NCBI GenBank assembly: GCA_944989445.1 | Contig: CALYLW010000137.1 | Span: forward strand, 1,381,323-1,445,322 | Length of the DNA stretch: 64,000 nt | Direction: 5' to 3' | Source: Ampullaceana balthica | Lineage: Eukaryota > Mollusca > Gastropoda > Lymnaeidae | Part shown: piece after piece, positions 47,410 to 59,864 of the stretch | Layout: every line of letters starts with the position of its first letter | Position numbering within the stretch: position 1 is the stretch's first letter | Program-made: the position numbers and the translations under genes | Notes under the pieces: generated by a model | Seen by the model: only the letters and a program-made list of their open reading frames with translations | Told to the model about the DNA's origin: nothing | The model's database searches: none

Positions 47410-48284
47410 TTATTTTTTTCAAAAGTTACTGGAATCAGCGCGCGCTCCCCGGTCTTTGAGAAATCTAAGAAGAAAAAAATCACCGAGAGTCAATTTTGAC
47501 AGTGAGTGGGGAAATTTATATGTCATGTGACGGCTGGTGTTTTTTTTTCCATTAGAGAAATTGTTAGATGACGTTGCGATAAACGTTTCTCGTTTACACA
47601 TGTATTTCTAAGTAAGAATAGTTATTATGTGTTGAAAATAAATAGGTTCACGCTTATATTGTACATTTTAGATTTAAAATTTGGATTCAGCTTTGGATTC
47701 TATAAGCATTCGTATCTGATTAAAATAACATCAAACATTAAAGAAGCCTGACGCCAGGGAAAGAGCGATGGTTGCGAGGCCGTAAATGTTTTTATGAAAG
47801 GGGGGGGGGTTAATAGTAATTAACCTAGGGGGAGGGGGTGCCACAATAACCATCCTGGTCAAGAATGAAGCCGTTAAAGAAAACGCAGTTTTACTTAGAG
47901 GTCAATGTGGTCTGAGAACTGTCAAATTTTCAGGAGTACACTAAATCCCACGTTAATCGCGGGGAGGTAAGTTCAAAGGCCGGCCGCGAAAACTGACTAT
48001 ACGCGAAGTAGAGAACCAACAGTTAAGCAATATGAAATCGATAGACAAATGCACAGTTACTGTGTGGCGAAGTACACGTAACGATTTATGAAGTGGTGAT
48101 GGCGATGAATATGCTGAGCAGTAACCATGGTGATGATGAAGGTGAAGATAACTTTTACTACGCGGCCGATGAATGAATTTAACGTCTCTTCAGATGGATA
48201 ACTATTTACCGGCGAACCTCTTCCAATACTACTGCTACTATATTTCAGAACCCACGAGGTGGTGAATCTGCGAAAAGTGAACAG
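47410..48284. other. Intronic sequence, nothing recognised
   Basis: Unique sequence with one poly-G run near 47801. No repeat array or open frame of note. Confidence 0.45.
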
Positions 48285-48558
48285 CAGAGTATAGCGACGG
48301 ATTACTGTAATACTCTCTCAGAGTATAGCGAGGGATTACTGTAATACTCTCTCAGAGTATAGCGAGGGATTACTGTAATACTCTCTCAGAGTATAGCGAG
48401 GGATTACTGTAATACTCTCTCAGAGTATAGCGAGGGATTACTGTAATACTCTCTCAGAGTATAGCGAGGGATTACTGTAATACTCTCTCAGAGTATAGCG
48501 AGGGATTACTGTAATACTCTCTCAGAGTATAGCGAGGGATTACTGTAATACTCTCTCT
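48285..48558. repeat. 34-bp hairpin-containing satellite, 8 copies
   Basis: Each unit begins CAGAGTATAGCGAGGGATTA and ends CTGTAATACTCTCT. AGAGTAT and ATACTCT in each unit are complementary, so every monomer can fold into a hairpin. Copies are nearly identical. Confidence 0.93.
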
Positions 48559-50177
48559 TACCCCACCGTTCTCACTACTCGGTAGGCTGGCTGTGTCAAA
48601 TATATCACGAGTATTCGAAGTTTCAAAAAAAGTCAAAACTAATAGCCTATTGTGACATTATAACACACCACTGCCATACACCTTGTTGAAGCGCGAATAT
48701 ACATGTGAAATATGAATATTCTAACATAACCCCCATACAATGCGGTAAATTGTCCATGGCGACCATGGCGCATGCTAATCGTCACACACCTACACGCCGC
48801 TAAACGCATACACGCACATCCACTCTTACACACCAGCCAGACAAGGGAACACTGAAAGGCTTTATCTCTCAACATTCATCACTTTATAATTGCAATAATT
48901 AATCCTCAAATTTTTGTTTCGTTTAAAAACTACATTTTTTGTAGTTTCCCGGCACCGGTCTGCCCGCCTACATTATAAACGTACACACGGCATCTCGGAA
49001 GCATTCAGCCCTCGCTCTGCTTTCAAGCGACGACTTGAGGCTGTCCTTTTTGTCGTGCGAGACTGCAGGCCTCAATATTTGGCTAATTTCAGCTCATTTG
49101 TGTCAGGTAAAGAATGTATTAGACTTCGAGGAGAGACGAGGGCTAGAGTAGGGGGCCCCAGTCAGTCGCTTGCCTCTCAGGCCGCTAACACAAAAGGTTT
49201 GAATATGGTGGCTTCTTCTAAAAACGTATATTTAAAACGCGTCCCGGCGTGTAATGATCGACTGCTGAAAGCTCTGGTCCGAGGATGAGACGAGGGCCCA
49301 AATGAGCAGTGTTCAAGCGGTGGGGAGGGGATGTTTGGTGATAACCCGCGTGAAAAACAAAAGTTGATGGGGCTACAAAGTTGAGAGATGTTCCGGAAGG
49401 GGCGGGTGGGGTTGGGGGTGGCGATGGGATTGAAACTGCATTGTTAAAAGATAAGGCACCCATCAATCTGAATAAGTCACTACTTCCTCAATCACCATCT
49501 CTCTCCACGTTCAGAAATGTCGTTTAAACACGTGAAAAATTAAGGATGTGGGGTAGGGATGGGGAACAATAAAAATCAAATTTTAATTCTACTGTCATGA
49601 CCTCCACCCCCACCACCCCCTCCCCCCCCAAAAAAAATAAATAAAATAATAACCGCTCTTAAGCCGTTTTTGTTCTGATTTTTTCAACACGGTTCTCAAC
49701 TGTTGAGTTCTACAATTGGGGGTGGGGGGGTGGGGGTGGAGAGATGGGCGTCAAGTTTACATTGAACACTTGCCATCGGCCTCAGCGTGATACAGACATA
49801 TTGGCCTTTGAGATGACACGAAAAGTCAATGCCGACAAACTGACATTTGACGGCCAAATGTCACAGAACAAGACGCGCCTTGTCGTTGACAATGTCAAAT
49901 ATTACCCCCCCCCCACACCCTTTTTTTGTCTCCCCAATTTTGTAAATTTCATTCACTCACAATTTTGACAACGGGTCTGCAACTCTATTCTCGAGAGCAG
50001 TCATAACTATTTATTATTACTTTAAATTTGTAAAGATTTGACTCGCCAGACGTTGTTACGTAGTATTGCTGAGCAGATCAACTTTTTACCAATGCGTAAG
50101 CCCAGCTCACATGACATGATGAAAAGGTTGATTTGTAAAATTATTATTATTATTATTCATTTTTAAATTTTTTTATT
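48559..50177. other. Intronic sequence with partly complex stretches
   Basis: 48900-49320 is relatively complex and could be regulatory. The rest includes G and C homopolymers and AT-rich sequence. No coding similarity recognised. Confidence 0.4.
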
Positions 50178-50388
50178 TTTAAATCCCTTATATTAACTTC
50201 GCGGCCGTCTCATCATCTCTCTCATCATCTCATCATCTCATGGGCGGGCGGAAAACCACTTCCCGTGATTCGATCGAGCTGAAATTTGGCACACTGACCC
50301 GTCTGACCTAACAATGCATCGTATCAAAATTTCAGATCGATCGAACGTACCGTAATTAAATTAATGCATTTTTAGTTTATCCTTAAAT
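50178..50388 (-). mobile_element. Right-end fragment of the AAATCCTTTATATTAA element, inverted
   Basis: TTAAATCCCTTATATTAACT at the left is the inverse of the 33031-33470 right end. It is followed by a CATCATCT-type simple repeat, GATCGAGCTGAAATTTGG and ATTTCAGATCGATCGAACGT. Only the terminal 210 bp is present. Confidence 0.72.
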
Positions 50389-51387
50389 CAGGTGTGTAAT
50401 TTAAATGCACGGTTTGTTATTGTTTTTTTCCCACGTGAAATTTTGAGCTGACGCATTGAGGCGACCCAACGAAGCGACGGGGCGCTTTTGTTTATATTTT
50501 ACGTGTCACTCTGAGCTCGGTCAAGCGAATCGGTGACCAGACTTTTCCCGACTGTGGCACGCGTGCCATAGGTTCGCCATCACCGCGCTAGACCAACATG
50601 CTCAACTCTTTCTGATTTTCAAAAGCTGTCTTAATGAATTTTTATATGTTAAGTAACCTTCAAATAGTTATATTTATTTTAAAATATATAATTTTTTAAA
50701 AATTCACTAAATAATTTTTTTAAAATTGAAGTAATATTAATTTATGTTTTATTAAATTAATGTTTTTCTTTAAATTTAAGGGGCACCCTTAGCCATGGGA
50801 AAAATCACTATATACACAGAGATTCAAACCCACGACTTTCAGAGCGCCAGTCTAAGAATGTGTTCGCATACATTATAAAATAAGGAAACTACAATCCTTG
50901 ACACAACATTAAAGTAACTTAAACGTGGTTTATAGTTAATACTATTAATACCAGTATTATAGTACATTTAAAATTTGTTCGTTGGCGTGAAAGAGCAAAG
51001 ATAATCTCAAATTACATATACAATTTATTAGTTATAATTTTTGTTTTTAAAAAAATTATGAAATATTTATTATTAATTTTATAATTCGTTGTAAAAAAGA
51101 AATACAAAAGTTTCATTTTTCTCTCCCTTGAAAGTTCTTTCTTTAAAAGTTCATGTTTAACTTATACCAGGGGCAGACTTGTCCATACCCTCGGTGCAAA
51201 CGATTCAAAAGAATGCACTGTCTTCTGCGTCCATCCACAATTTAGGAACTTTCAGAATGGTCTGTTAGGAAGAGCGCAGCCATTGTTTGAACTAATTCAT
51301 TGAAACAACCCGAGGCGCATTCTTCCACATTCAAGCTGTAGTGACTGGACCACATTAGAATATGAACACGAGCGTTACTGGGTGGAA
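50389..51387. other. AT-rich intronic sequence
   Basis: GGCACGCGTGCCATAGGTTC near 50556 resembles the interior of hAT-type MITEs, but no ends are visible. Otherwise AT-rich with nothing recognised. Confidence 0.4.
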
Positions 51388-51811
51388 TTCCGAGTAAGTA
51401 AACAATGCATTGAAAAACTACAGAAAGTTCAAAATTCAGCTGCCAGATTAGTTCTAAAGGCAAAAAAACATGACCATGTTACTCCGCTACTTTACTCACT
51501 TCATTGGTTACCTATACAAGCTCGAATGGATTACAAACTGGCAGTTCTCTGTCACAACTTCTTTTCTGACTCATGCCCTTCCTATCTTACTGAGCTTCTG
51601 TCGGTCTACTCACCAAGTCGTGCTACGCTCTTCTGGAGACACGCGCATTCTCTGTGTTCCTAAGACACGAACTAAAACATTTGGCGAAAGGTTATTCTCT
51701 TTTTGTGCGGCCAAACAATGGAATTCTCTACCATTGCACATCCGGAGTATTTCATCTACCAAGTCCTTCAAGACTTCACTTAAGACACATCTTTTAAAAA
51801 TTTATTTTTAA
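51388..51811 (+). pseudogene. LINE reverse-transcriptase C-terminus, frameshifted
   Basis: One frame reads EKLQKVQNSAARLVLKAKK, then HVTPLLYSLHWLPIQARMDY and LAVLCHNFF.DSCPSYLTEL, the conserved segment just after the RT domain in CR1-like LINEs. Near 51619 the reading moves to the next frame. It continues with LRSSGDTRILCVPKTRTKTF, LFSFCAAKQWNSLPLHIRS and SFKTSLKTHL before stopping around 51811. The frameshift and missing N-terminal domains (endonuclease and catalytic RT core) make it non-functional. The match is to family consensus recalled by eye, but the motifs are unmistakable. Confidence 0.92.
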
Positions 51812-51991
51812 AATTAAAGAAACACCATTTCTTTTTAATGATTAACGTTGCTTATGTGTATTGTATACTGTTATTTATGTGGTTATTGTGAAGAGAATGT
51901 ATATTTAAATTATTATATGTATGTTATTATCTCCATGTAAAGCGCTGTGAGCCCGGCTCCTTGCTGGGAAACAGCGCTATAAAAATTACCA

Positions 51992-52036
<45 letters not shown>
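51388..52036 (+). mobile_element. 5-prime-truncated CR1-like LINE with intact 3-prime tail
   Basis: The segment encodes the C-terminal end of a LINE reverse-transcriptase protein, then a 3-prime UTR ending AAAGCGCTGTGAGCCC, CAGCGCTATAAAAATTACC and an (ATT)n tail at about 51999-52035. Tail structure and protein together fit a CR1/Rex-type non-LTR element. Everything upstream of the RT C-terminus is missing, the usual outcome of incomplete reverse transcription. Confidence 0.9.
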
Positions 52037-52037
<1 letters not shown>

Positions 52038-52535
52038 AGTTTAGTTTAGCTCCAAACATAAGTTGTCGGTTGTGCGCGTCTATCAGGGGACGTTCACGTG
52101 TCTACTGATGCACAAATGAGATGCACTAACATCATCTCTCAATCTAACGAGTACCCTTTATAGCAAGATATACATACAAAATTGGAAGTGCCGGATAAAC
52201 AAAGAAAAGTGCGACCTACTAGCTCTGAAAGTAACCAATCCAGAACTTACAGAACCCTATCAGGCGACCATTGGCTCCTGCGCTCCTGCCATAGTTATCG
52301 GACGTGACCGCATGTCTTTTCCAGGCATCAAATTAAGGCACACGGCGCAGATCACTTTTGGCTTGCGTCACGCTCTGGCCACGATGGGCGCTAGTCACGA
52401 GAGCAAGACCTCCGATTACAAGCTTCTTCGAGCGCTTTAACACGACAACGGGAAGTGTAGGGTAAGCCGTGGGGGTAGGGGCTCTCAGAATAAAGGGTGT
52501 AGAGGCCCCCATCAGTTTCTCGCTGTTGAGGATTG
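52037..52535. other. Unique intronic sequence
   Basis: Moderately complex sequence with no array and no recognisable exon. Confidence 0.4.
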
Positions 52536-53003
52536 GGGTGACCCGTCAAAACGGCCCCGGACAAAACGACCCAGACATAACGGCCCCGGAAAAAACGGTC
52601 CCAGAACAATTGTTTACATTTTTAAACAAAAAATTTACATTTTTTGGTGTGTTTTTTTTTGTTGTTGCATTTAAGCTTTTTTCAACTTTCTCAAAATTTT
52701 AAAAAAAAAGTGGTAAAATTATTTCTTGTGATGTTATTATATTATTTCTTGTCAACAAACAACCGTGACTTGGTACCATATCGAGTAAAGGCTATTGAAT
52801 TCATTCTTGTGATGTCATTATTATTGTTTATTGTGAGCTAAACCTGACACTGAATCGGTGAGGAAAAAATACCAATATAATATTTGATTGTATTTTTTAC
52901 TATTAGTCCATCTATTAGTCCAGGGCCGTTTTGTCGGGACCGTTATGTCGAAAGCCCATTTTGTCGGGGCCGTTTTGTCCGGGTTCGTTTAGTCGGTGAA
53001 CCT
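52536..53003. mobile_element. Foldback-type element with repeated ACGGCCCC arms
   Basis: The left arm (52536-52606) has successive variants of AAAACGGCCCCGGAC; the right arm (52920-53003) has the inverse, GTCGGGGCCGTTTTGTCCGG. The outer ends are GGTGACCCGTC and AGTCGGTGAACC. The arms are about 70-80 bp and enclose about 310 bp of AT-rich noncoding sequence. Arms made of short tandem units are typical of foldback elements. Confidence 0.8.
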
Positions 53004-54404
53004 AGAATTGGCCTTCTTGGTCTCTTCTTGGCAAATCTTACAACTTTAATTTTTCAAAAAAATAATTTTATTATTATTATTGTTCTTGTTCTTGTTATTA
53101 TTATTATTACTAGGGTATCACCTGTCAAAAATGACGGAAGTTTTCAAAATAAATACACATCAGATTAAAAAATAACGTAATACAGAACTTTCATTTATTT
53201 AATTTATTATTTTATTCATTTATTTCCCTATTGAACAATTTTATGCGGCCGTTCCAAAAGAGTTTTTTTTGGTGCAGTAATTTGGTGCGCTGCTTTCTAA
53301 AATCGATCGCAGCGCCACCTAACAGCATTACATCCATACAGACAACGGGAATTATGTATATTGATTATTTTTATTATTATTATTGTTATTGCTATTATTA
53401 TTATTATTATTTTGGTATATTGTAAAATGGGAGGCCACATTGATCACAGTGCACCACTGGGCCACTAGTCCTCACTACCAAACTGGGATATTACTAAGCC
53501 AAGCATCGACTTTCCGGATCTGAGGCTATTATAGATCGAGATACTTTACATTTCATAATTTTTCAACGCTAAATAAAAAAAAGTTGTTTTGGTGCTCTTG
53601 TCAAGAGTTGATCTCCGGTCGGTTATTAGCCTCAACACTCATCTCATCTACCTTGCACGCACGACGCCGCTAATCATCAGGTGGCTTTGACCGAAATCAG
53701 TTTTGAAAAGAATCGGAAAACGCTTAAGATTTTATTTCATTGCGGCAAGTAAAAGAAAAATTTAAAAAATTAAAAACTAAGATTACAAATACGATCCTAA
53801 ATTGCTATGGTGTCACGAGGACCAGCCGACACCGGGAGAGAGAAAAAAAAATCCACGTCACTAAGTGTTTTGAGTTATCCTCTCCCCGCGCAAAAAAGTC
53901 AATTGTCATCCTCCCATCAAAATGATTACTACCCCACACCCCAACCCCCACCCTCCTCAGTTCCCTGCCCCACCCCCAATCTCATCTCCGATTTTCCGAT
54001 AGGTTGTTTTATGTAAGGCGCGCGTTCAAACCCGATAACTCGGCCGAGGGTTATAATTAGATTAAAGGAAAGATAACCGCCGGCATTTGAGCTAAACGTC
54101 CGAAGGTCTGCAATTAAAAAAAAACCTATTGGGTGACATGCCCCTTGTTTTCACGGGCGTCGTCCCCGGGTGGCGTGTAATTAGTTTAAATTCGTCGAAC
54201 CTCGGGGCGTGGTGTTGCGGCTAAGATCGTCAGAGCCGGATCATTCATTCAAAGGGCGTTCAAAATTGGAAAAGACAACAAAAAAAAATGATGAAAATAA
54301 ATTTTTTTAAAAAAAATGGTGTGAAACTACTTGTAGGGCCAGCTTTGAAAATATGCGCGGAAAGGAGAATTGGGGCCTGTCAGGGGTGGGTGGACATGTG
54401 TACA
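53004..54404. other. Intronic sequence with ATT repeats and a unique CG-containing block
   Basis: ATT-rich tracts lie near 53067-53110 and 53365-53411. 54010-54250 is complex and CpG-containing (CCGATAACTCGGCCGAGGG) and is a candidate regulatory block. Confidence 0.45.
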
Positions 54405-54794
54405 AATGTGGGTTAGGGTTAGGGAATGTGTGTTAGGGTTAGGGAATGTGGGTTAGGGTTAGGGAATGTGGGTTAGGGTTAGGGAATGTGGGTTAGGGTT
54501 AGGGAATGTGGGTTAGGGTTAGGGAATGTGGGTTAGGGTTAGGGAATGTGGGTTAGGGTTAGGGAATGTGGGTTAGGGTTAGGGAATGTGGGTTAGGGTT
54601 AGGGAATGTGGGTTAGGGTTAGGGAATGTGGTTTAGGGTTAGGGAATGTGGGTTAGGGTTAGGAATGTGGGTTAGGGTTAGGGAATGTGGGTTAGGGTTA
54701 GGGAATGTGGGTTAGGGTTAGGGAATGTGGGTTAGGGTTAGGGAATGTGGGTTAGGGTTAGGGAATGTGAGTTAGGGTTAGGGAATGTGAGTTA
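54405..54794. repeat. 21-bp TTAGGG-containing satellite, about 18 copies
   Basis: The unit GTGGGTTAGGGTTAGGGAA plus T holds telomere-type TTAGGG repeats in the same phase in every copy. It differs from a true telomere by the GAATGTGG insert. Isolated changes include GTTTAGGG and one copy with a G deletion. Confidence 0.95.
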
Positions 54795-57515
54795 TGGAGT
54801 TTGGGTTCGACTTTTTAAACTTGAATTTCCCACACACAAAAAATTGTCTTGTTTTGTATATTCGTTGGCAGCATTCGCAATACACTTTTCGGATAAATAG
54901 ATATCGAATAATACAAAAATACAAGAGATAATTTTCATAGGAGAGAAAATGACGTTAAATGAAGAATAAGCGAATACATTTTGTAAAACTATGAATTATG
55001 ACAATAATTTTTTTAAAAAAATAATTGTTTATTTAAATTTGTTTTTAATAATAATTTTAAGTAACAAATGTTAACCTTTCTTTTCAGATGTATTTATTCT
55101 GTCACACCAACGCTTATGTAGTTAGTTGTGCTTTAAACTATTATTAGAACTATCAATCGGAAACCATGCGGAAGTTACTTATAGTTTTTTTATATTTCGT
55201 TTTTTTTTAAAATTTAAAAACAACAACTAAGATTTACTAAATGAAAATGAAGACACAATATATTATTTTATGTTTATATATTTACAATTATATTGTTGTT
55301 GCAAATGCGTTTTGTTTTTATTTGATGCGGCTCGCCACAGACCCTCATTCCTTTAACTGTCAATCGATCAGTGCGATCGTGAAAAGGTCCCTAACTGCTG
55401 TAGACGTTAATTTGACTTTAATTAGTACGTTAATGATTGTTTACTCCCGGGCCTGCACTTCCGATGGTTGCCTTCAATCAGAACAAACACCAACAAAAGT
55501 CAAACAAACAAAATACCCCAACCGCTTGCGTCTGGGAATGAGCCCGGGGCGGGTTGGTTGGGGGGGGGGAATCAAGACTCCTGAAGTCAAATTAAAAGAG
55601 TTAAGTCAAATATTTGCTCCATTTTCTCGTAAGTCAATAAAACAAAGTTCCGCCCCCTGGCCATGACAATGGGTCAGTCCTGAGATTAAAATCAGAGATG
55701 TGGTGGGGAGGGTTGGGGGGGAGGGTTGGGGGGGGGAAGGGGCGACAACGAAGTCATGTTCTGAAAAACCAATTACAGGGGAATTAATTGATACCGGTAG
55801 TCATGTGAGGGGTTATATTGTGGGGGGGGGGAATTCTCAAGGGAGATAGGATATTATTTTTCCCAAACTTATTTTGTGTGTCTGTTTGTATGCGTATGTG
55901 TGTGTGTGTGTGTGTGTATGTGTGTGTAGAAGAGTGTTCCTCCATCAGATTGGCGAACTCTGTACATCCTCCCTCTCCTCTTTCCTTCCCCGCGAGCCCA
56001 ACTTTCTTGTCCTCTTATCTTTCTATTTCATGGTCGCTGAAGGCGGGACGTAAGTCCATCAAGCAACGGCTTGGCCTTTACTTTAATTATTCAACTTTCC
56101 CCACACAAGTGTCAATACATTATTCATTATTAAAAAAAACAAAACAAAACAAAACTAGAACATTTAAAGACAGAAAATGACATTAGCCATCATAAAATAA
56201 ACATACAGAATCCATTAGAACTATTCTTATTCATGCATATTTTCAAGGAATTTAAATCTTTAAAAAAAATTTATATATAGACTATATATTTTATAAAAAA
56301 AATTGAAATGCATTAGTCCTACTCGCCCTCCCTGCATTCTGGAGGGGAAACAATTCAAACAAAATGATCTTGTTTTAAAAGTCTTTTTACATTGATTACT
56401 TTGTGTGTTATGTTGATTCTGGCCTCAAAATTTCTTTTTAAAACCAATAAACATAAATTGAGTAAAGAATAAATTGCTTAACCAAGTTGCATCGAGTGCC
56501 ACTCATTTTCTATCATTAGAATAAATAGCGAGGGTAGCAGGAGGGCTAAAACATGTGACCGACCGCAAGTCTGTGACTCAAAGGACTATTAAAGGGTGGA
56601 TATGACCCAATTAGCCGCAAGATTTGTCCCCGATTTGAGGCAGACGCTCGCGCCAACGTGCAGAAGGGATACCAACATCTGAGACAAGAATGTCCCCCAC
56701 CCTGCCCTCACCCGCCCGGCAAGGCCTGGGGTTCCCGCGGAGTGATCTGAGGAAGTGATTGGGTAATCGAGATGCGATCAACAATCGGACCGTTTAACGC
56801 TAATCGCCCTCTTGGTGCGCACTATGAGAGTGAGATGGGACACAGTACGTAGAGCGGATAGATTACACTTGCTGCGGTCACGTGCGTGTGGTCTCGTGAG
56901 AGGATCTTCAATGACAAGTGGAGGGGGAAGACCGAGCCGCGGCGAAATGGTTAAAGAATGAAGATGTTGAAGTTTAAAAAAGCTTTTTAAAGACGTTGAG
57001 GGCTAATAAGCTCAAATTTAATATATATATATATATATATAGATAGAGAGAGAGAGTCAGAGAGTCAGAGAGTAGTTCAAAAATAATCTGCCGTTTTGTC
57101 AAGTCCATTGCACCACATAAAGAGGGACAGAAGAATGTCGTCACAGAGAGTTTCTGTGGCGTCGATTCTCTCGAAAATTGGACGGAAATGACGCAAACTA
57201 ACAGCAAACGTCGCTACCAGCGTACTTAATGGCGTATTGAGAGAGCAATCAGATACAGCAAGTATAAATATTAGCATTGTTTTCATTTTATTGTAACTAT
57301 TTTTTTTTAAACAATAAGTGTTGATGGGTGAAAGGGCAATCAATTGAACGTAAGGAAATCTAAACAAACCCGCAAGCAATAAAACAAATAAAAGGATGAG
57401 AATGAAATGATGTGGCTTAAAAGAGTGTGGTGGGGTGGGGCTAAAAAGGTGGGATCGACTGGGTATATTATTTTTTTAAAATAGCGAATGACGTTATCTT
57501 ACAAACCTGAAAATG
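54795..57515. other. Intronic sequence with a GT tract and a CG-rich island
   Basis: A GT tract lies at about 55897-55926 and G-rich runs at 55700-55740. 56500-56960 is complex and CpG-containing with homeodomain-type TAAT cores. A TA/GA tract occurs at 57020-57075. No exon recognised. Confidence 0.42.
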
Positions 57516-57734
57516 ATATTAAAGTGTAAGAGAGATAGAGAGACAGAAAGGGAAGAAGAAAGAGACACGAACAGAAAGAGAGAGAGGGGGGAGTGAGAGT
57601 GAGAGAGGAAGAAACACCCAGATAGAGGGAGGGAGCAATAGAGAGAGAAAGAGAGAAGGAGGAGAGAAAGAAGGGAGGAGAGAGAGAGAAGGATGGAGAA
57701 TAGAAAGGAGAGAAAGAGAGACAGAGACGCATAC

Positions 57735-57772
<38 letters not shown>
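57516..57772. repeat. GA-rich polypurine tract
   Basis: Almost pure purine on the plus strand, with imperfect GAGAGA units and a perfect GA run at 57738-57770. Ser/Leu-rich minus-strand frames are artefacts. Confidence 0.9.
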
Positions 57773-57774
<2 letters not shown>

Positions 57775-58137
57775 CAATTACAAGAATAAAGGTGAGGGAG
57801 TGAGCAGGCTAGCGCTCAGATAAGAGAACGAGGGAGAAAGAGTGTAACAGAAACCGTTTCCCACGCGAACAAATCACGCAAAAGCTTCCGTCCACGGGAA
57901 ATTGAAGCGCCAAACTTATCGAGGACTGGCGAGGGACACAACTCGCGGCTCTAATCAAATTATCCACTTTCACACAATTGATGGCCGCGCTGAAGGTCAC
58001 AATATTGAGAGAGCTCCGCGAAGGGAAGACGAGGGTAGGGCGGGAGAGAATGAGGGATGAAGAATGGAGCTGATGGCCGGGGATAGAGATGTGATGTTGT
58101 ATGCATGATAAAGTGGTCGAGAACCGGAGGACAGGCG

Positions 58138-58320
58138 AGAGAGAGAGAGAGAGGGGGGGAGAGAGAGCGAGAGAGATGGAGGGTGAGAGATGAGAGATGA
58201 AGAATGGAGCTGATGGTGGGATAGAGAGAGACAGGGGAGGGGGAGAGAGAGAGAAAGAGGGAGAGAAAGAGAGGGGGGGAGAGAGAGGGGGAGAGAGAGC
58301 GGGGGATATTAGATTTGGAT
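58138..58320. repeat. Second GA-rich polypurine tract
   Basis: GAGAGAGAGAGAGGGGGGAG-type sequence with an embedded duplicate of GAAGAATGGAGCTGATGG (about 58057 and 58199). The sequence between the two GA tracts (57780-58137) is more complex, unassigned intron. Confidence 0.85.
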
Positions 58321-58575
58321 AGAGAAAAGAATGACTGTAGGATGGAGGGGAGGCGGACCTGTTTGAGAAAAGTGAGGAAGAGAGAAATGAGATAAATGTA
58401 AATCGCAACGGGGGTGGCCTGTACATACAGAAGGAATGAACAGGCTTGAATGCCATATTATCAGGAGTGATAAGTACCTGTCGACTTTTGGACGACTTTT
58501 GTGTGTATTGGGGAGGGGGGGTGGGCGGGGGTCAGCCCTGAGACGTGCTTAATTTAGATTTCATCCAAGGACAGC

Positions 58576-58800
58576 GGTGACACAGGGGGTGACACAGCGT
58601 TGACACAGGGGGTGACACAGCGTTGACACAGGGGGTGACACAGGGGGTGACACAGCGTGACACAGCGTTGACACAGGGGGTGACACAGCGTGACACAGGG
58701 GGTGACACAGCGTTGACACAGCGGTGACACACCAGTGACACAGGGGGTGACACAGCGGCGACACACCAGTGACACAGGGGGGTGACACAGCGGTGACACG
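58576..58800. repeat. 12-15-bp GACACAG tandem array
   Basis: Variants of GTGACACAGGGG and GTTGACACAGC repeat in mixed order, about 18 copies. Overlapping Cys/His/Pro-rich minus-strand frames come from the repeat. Confidence 0.9.
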
Positions 58801-59737
58801 CCGGTTGACTTAAGCTCATTGATCTAACGTAGCACGAATTAGTTAAAAAATCATTTTGAAAGAAATAATCTTCAAGTGACAGAAAAAAAGGCGCCTGAAG
58901 GAGACAAGCCAAATCAGTTTTCAAAATATTTGTCAAACTATGAATCATAACATTAATTTTAAATTATTTAAATCATTATTCTAAAAAGCACAATGCCTTT
59001 AATCTCTAATTAATTTGAGATTATATTTGCTCTGTCACTCCAACGCATGTATATTTTAATGTACCATAATATTCTTATTAAGAGAATTAATAAACAAATA
59101 AACAACTAAATAATTTTATTATTATAGCTGAGTGTTACTAAATTTATCAAAGCTCCTTTATATAAAAAACAAAAAATTTAAATTAAAACAACATTGACTT
59201 GTATGTGGAGGCCACTAAATATGACTACTTTTTACTGACCATATACCACGAGTAAATCATCTAATAAAGTAACTACAAATTTACAGGGCATGAACATACA
59301 AAAAATAAAAACATTTTCTGGGGTCAATTAAACCTGCAATAGCCACACACACACAAAAAAAAAGAAGCAGAAGAAATTTTCCGGCAGTATTTTTGGAACC
59401 AAGAGTTGCCTTCAAATTAAATATTACTTTATTAATTCTCTACAAGGACCACAGGAACATTCTCACACTCAAATAATTAATTTTTTTAAAAACGAATTAA
59501 AGTTAAACAGCAAATCTCACATCATTCATTGTGCTACAGATTGCCTCTATACGGTTAGACACATCCAGTTCTAGCTTGTTAATTATTCTATTTTTAAAAA
59601 TTTACTCTAGGGTTCTATGTCAATAAGAGATCTTCACAACAGGCTCAATGCTTCTAATTCTAAATTTATTCTATATTTCATAGAGATTCAGAGCCCTTTG
59701 GTCTTAAATGCCACCTCCGCCCACCCTCGTTGTTTCT
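58801..59737. other. AT-rich intronic sequence
   Basis: Nothing recognised beyond a short CA/A tract at about 59345-59363. Confidence 0.5.
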
Positions 59738-59809
59738 CCCTCTCTTGCTCTATCTCTCGCTTTATCTCTCACTTTCGTCTCCTCTCTCTCTCTCTCTCTC
59801 TCTCATCTC

Positions 59810-59864
<55 letters not shown>

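Noticed and set aside
48285..48558. CRISPR-like repeat array
   Set aside because: The 34-bp units are directly adjacent with no unique spacers, and the context is a eukaryotic intron.
57499..58456. Ser/Leu/Pro-rich minus-strand frames
   Set aside because: They follow GA-rich polypurine tracts and have no domain content.
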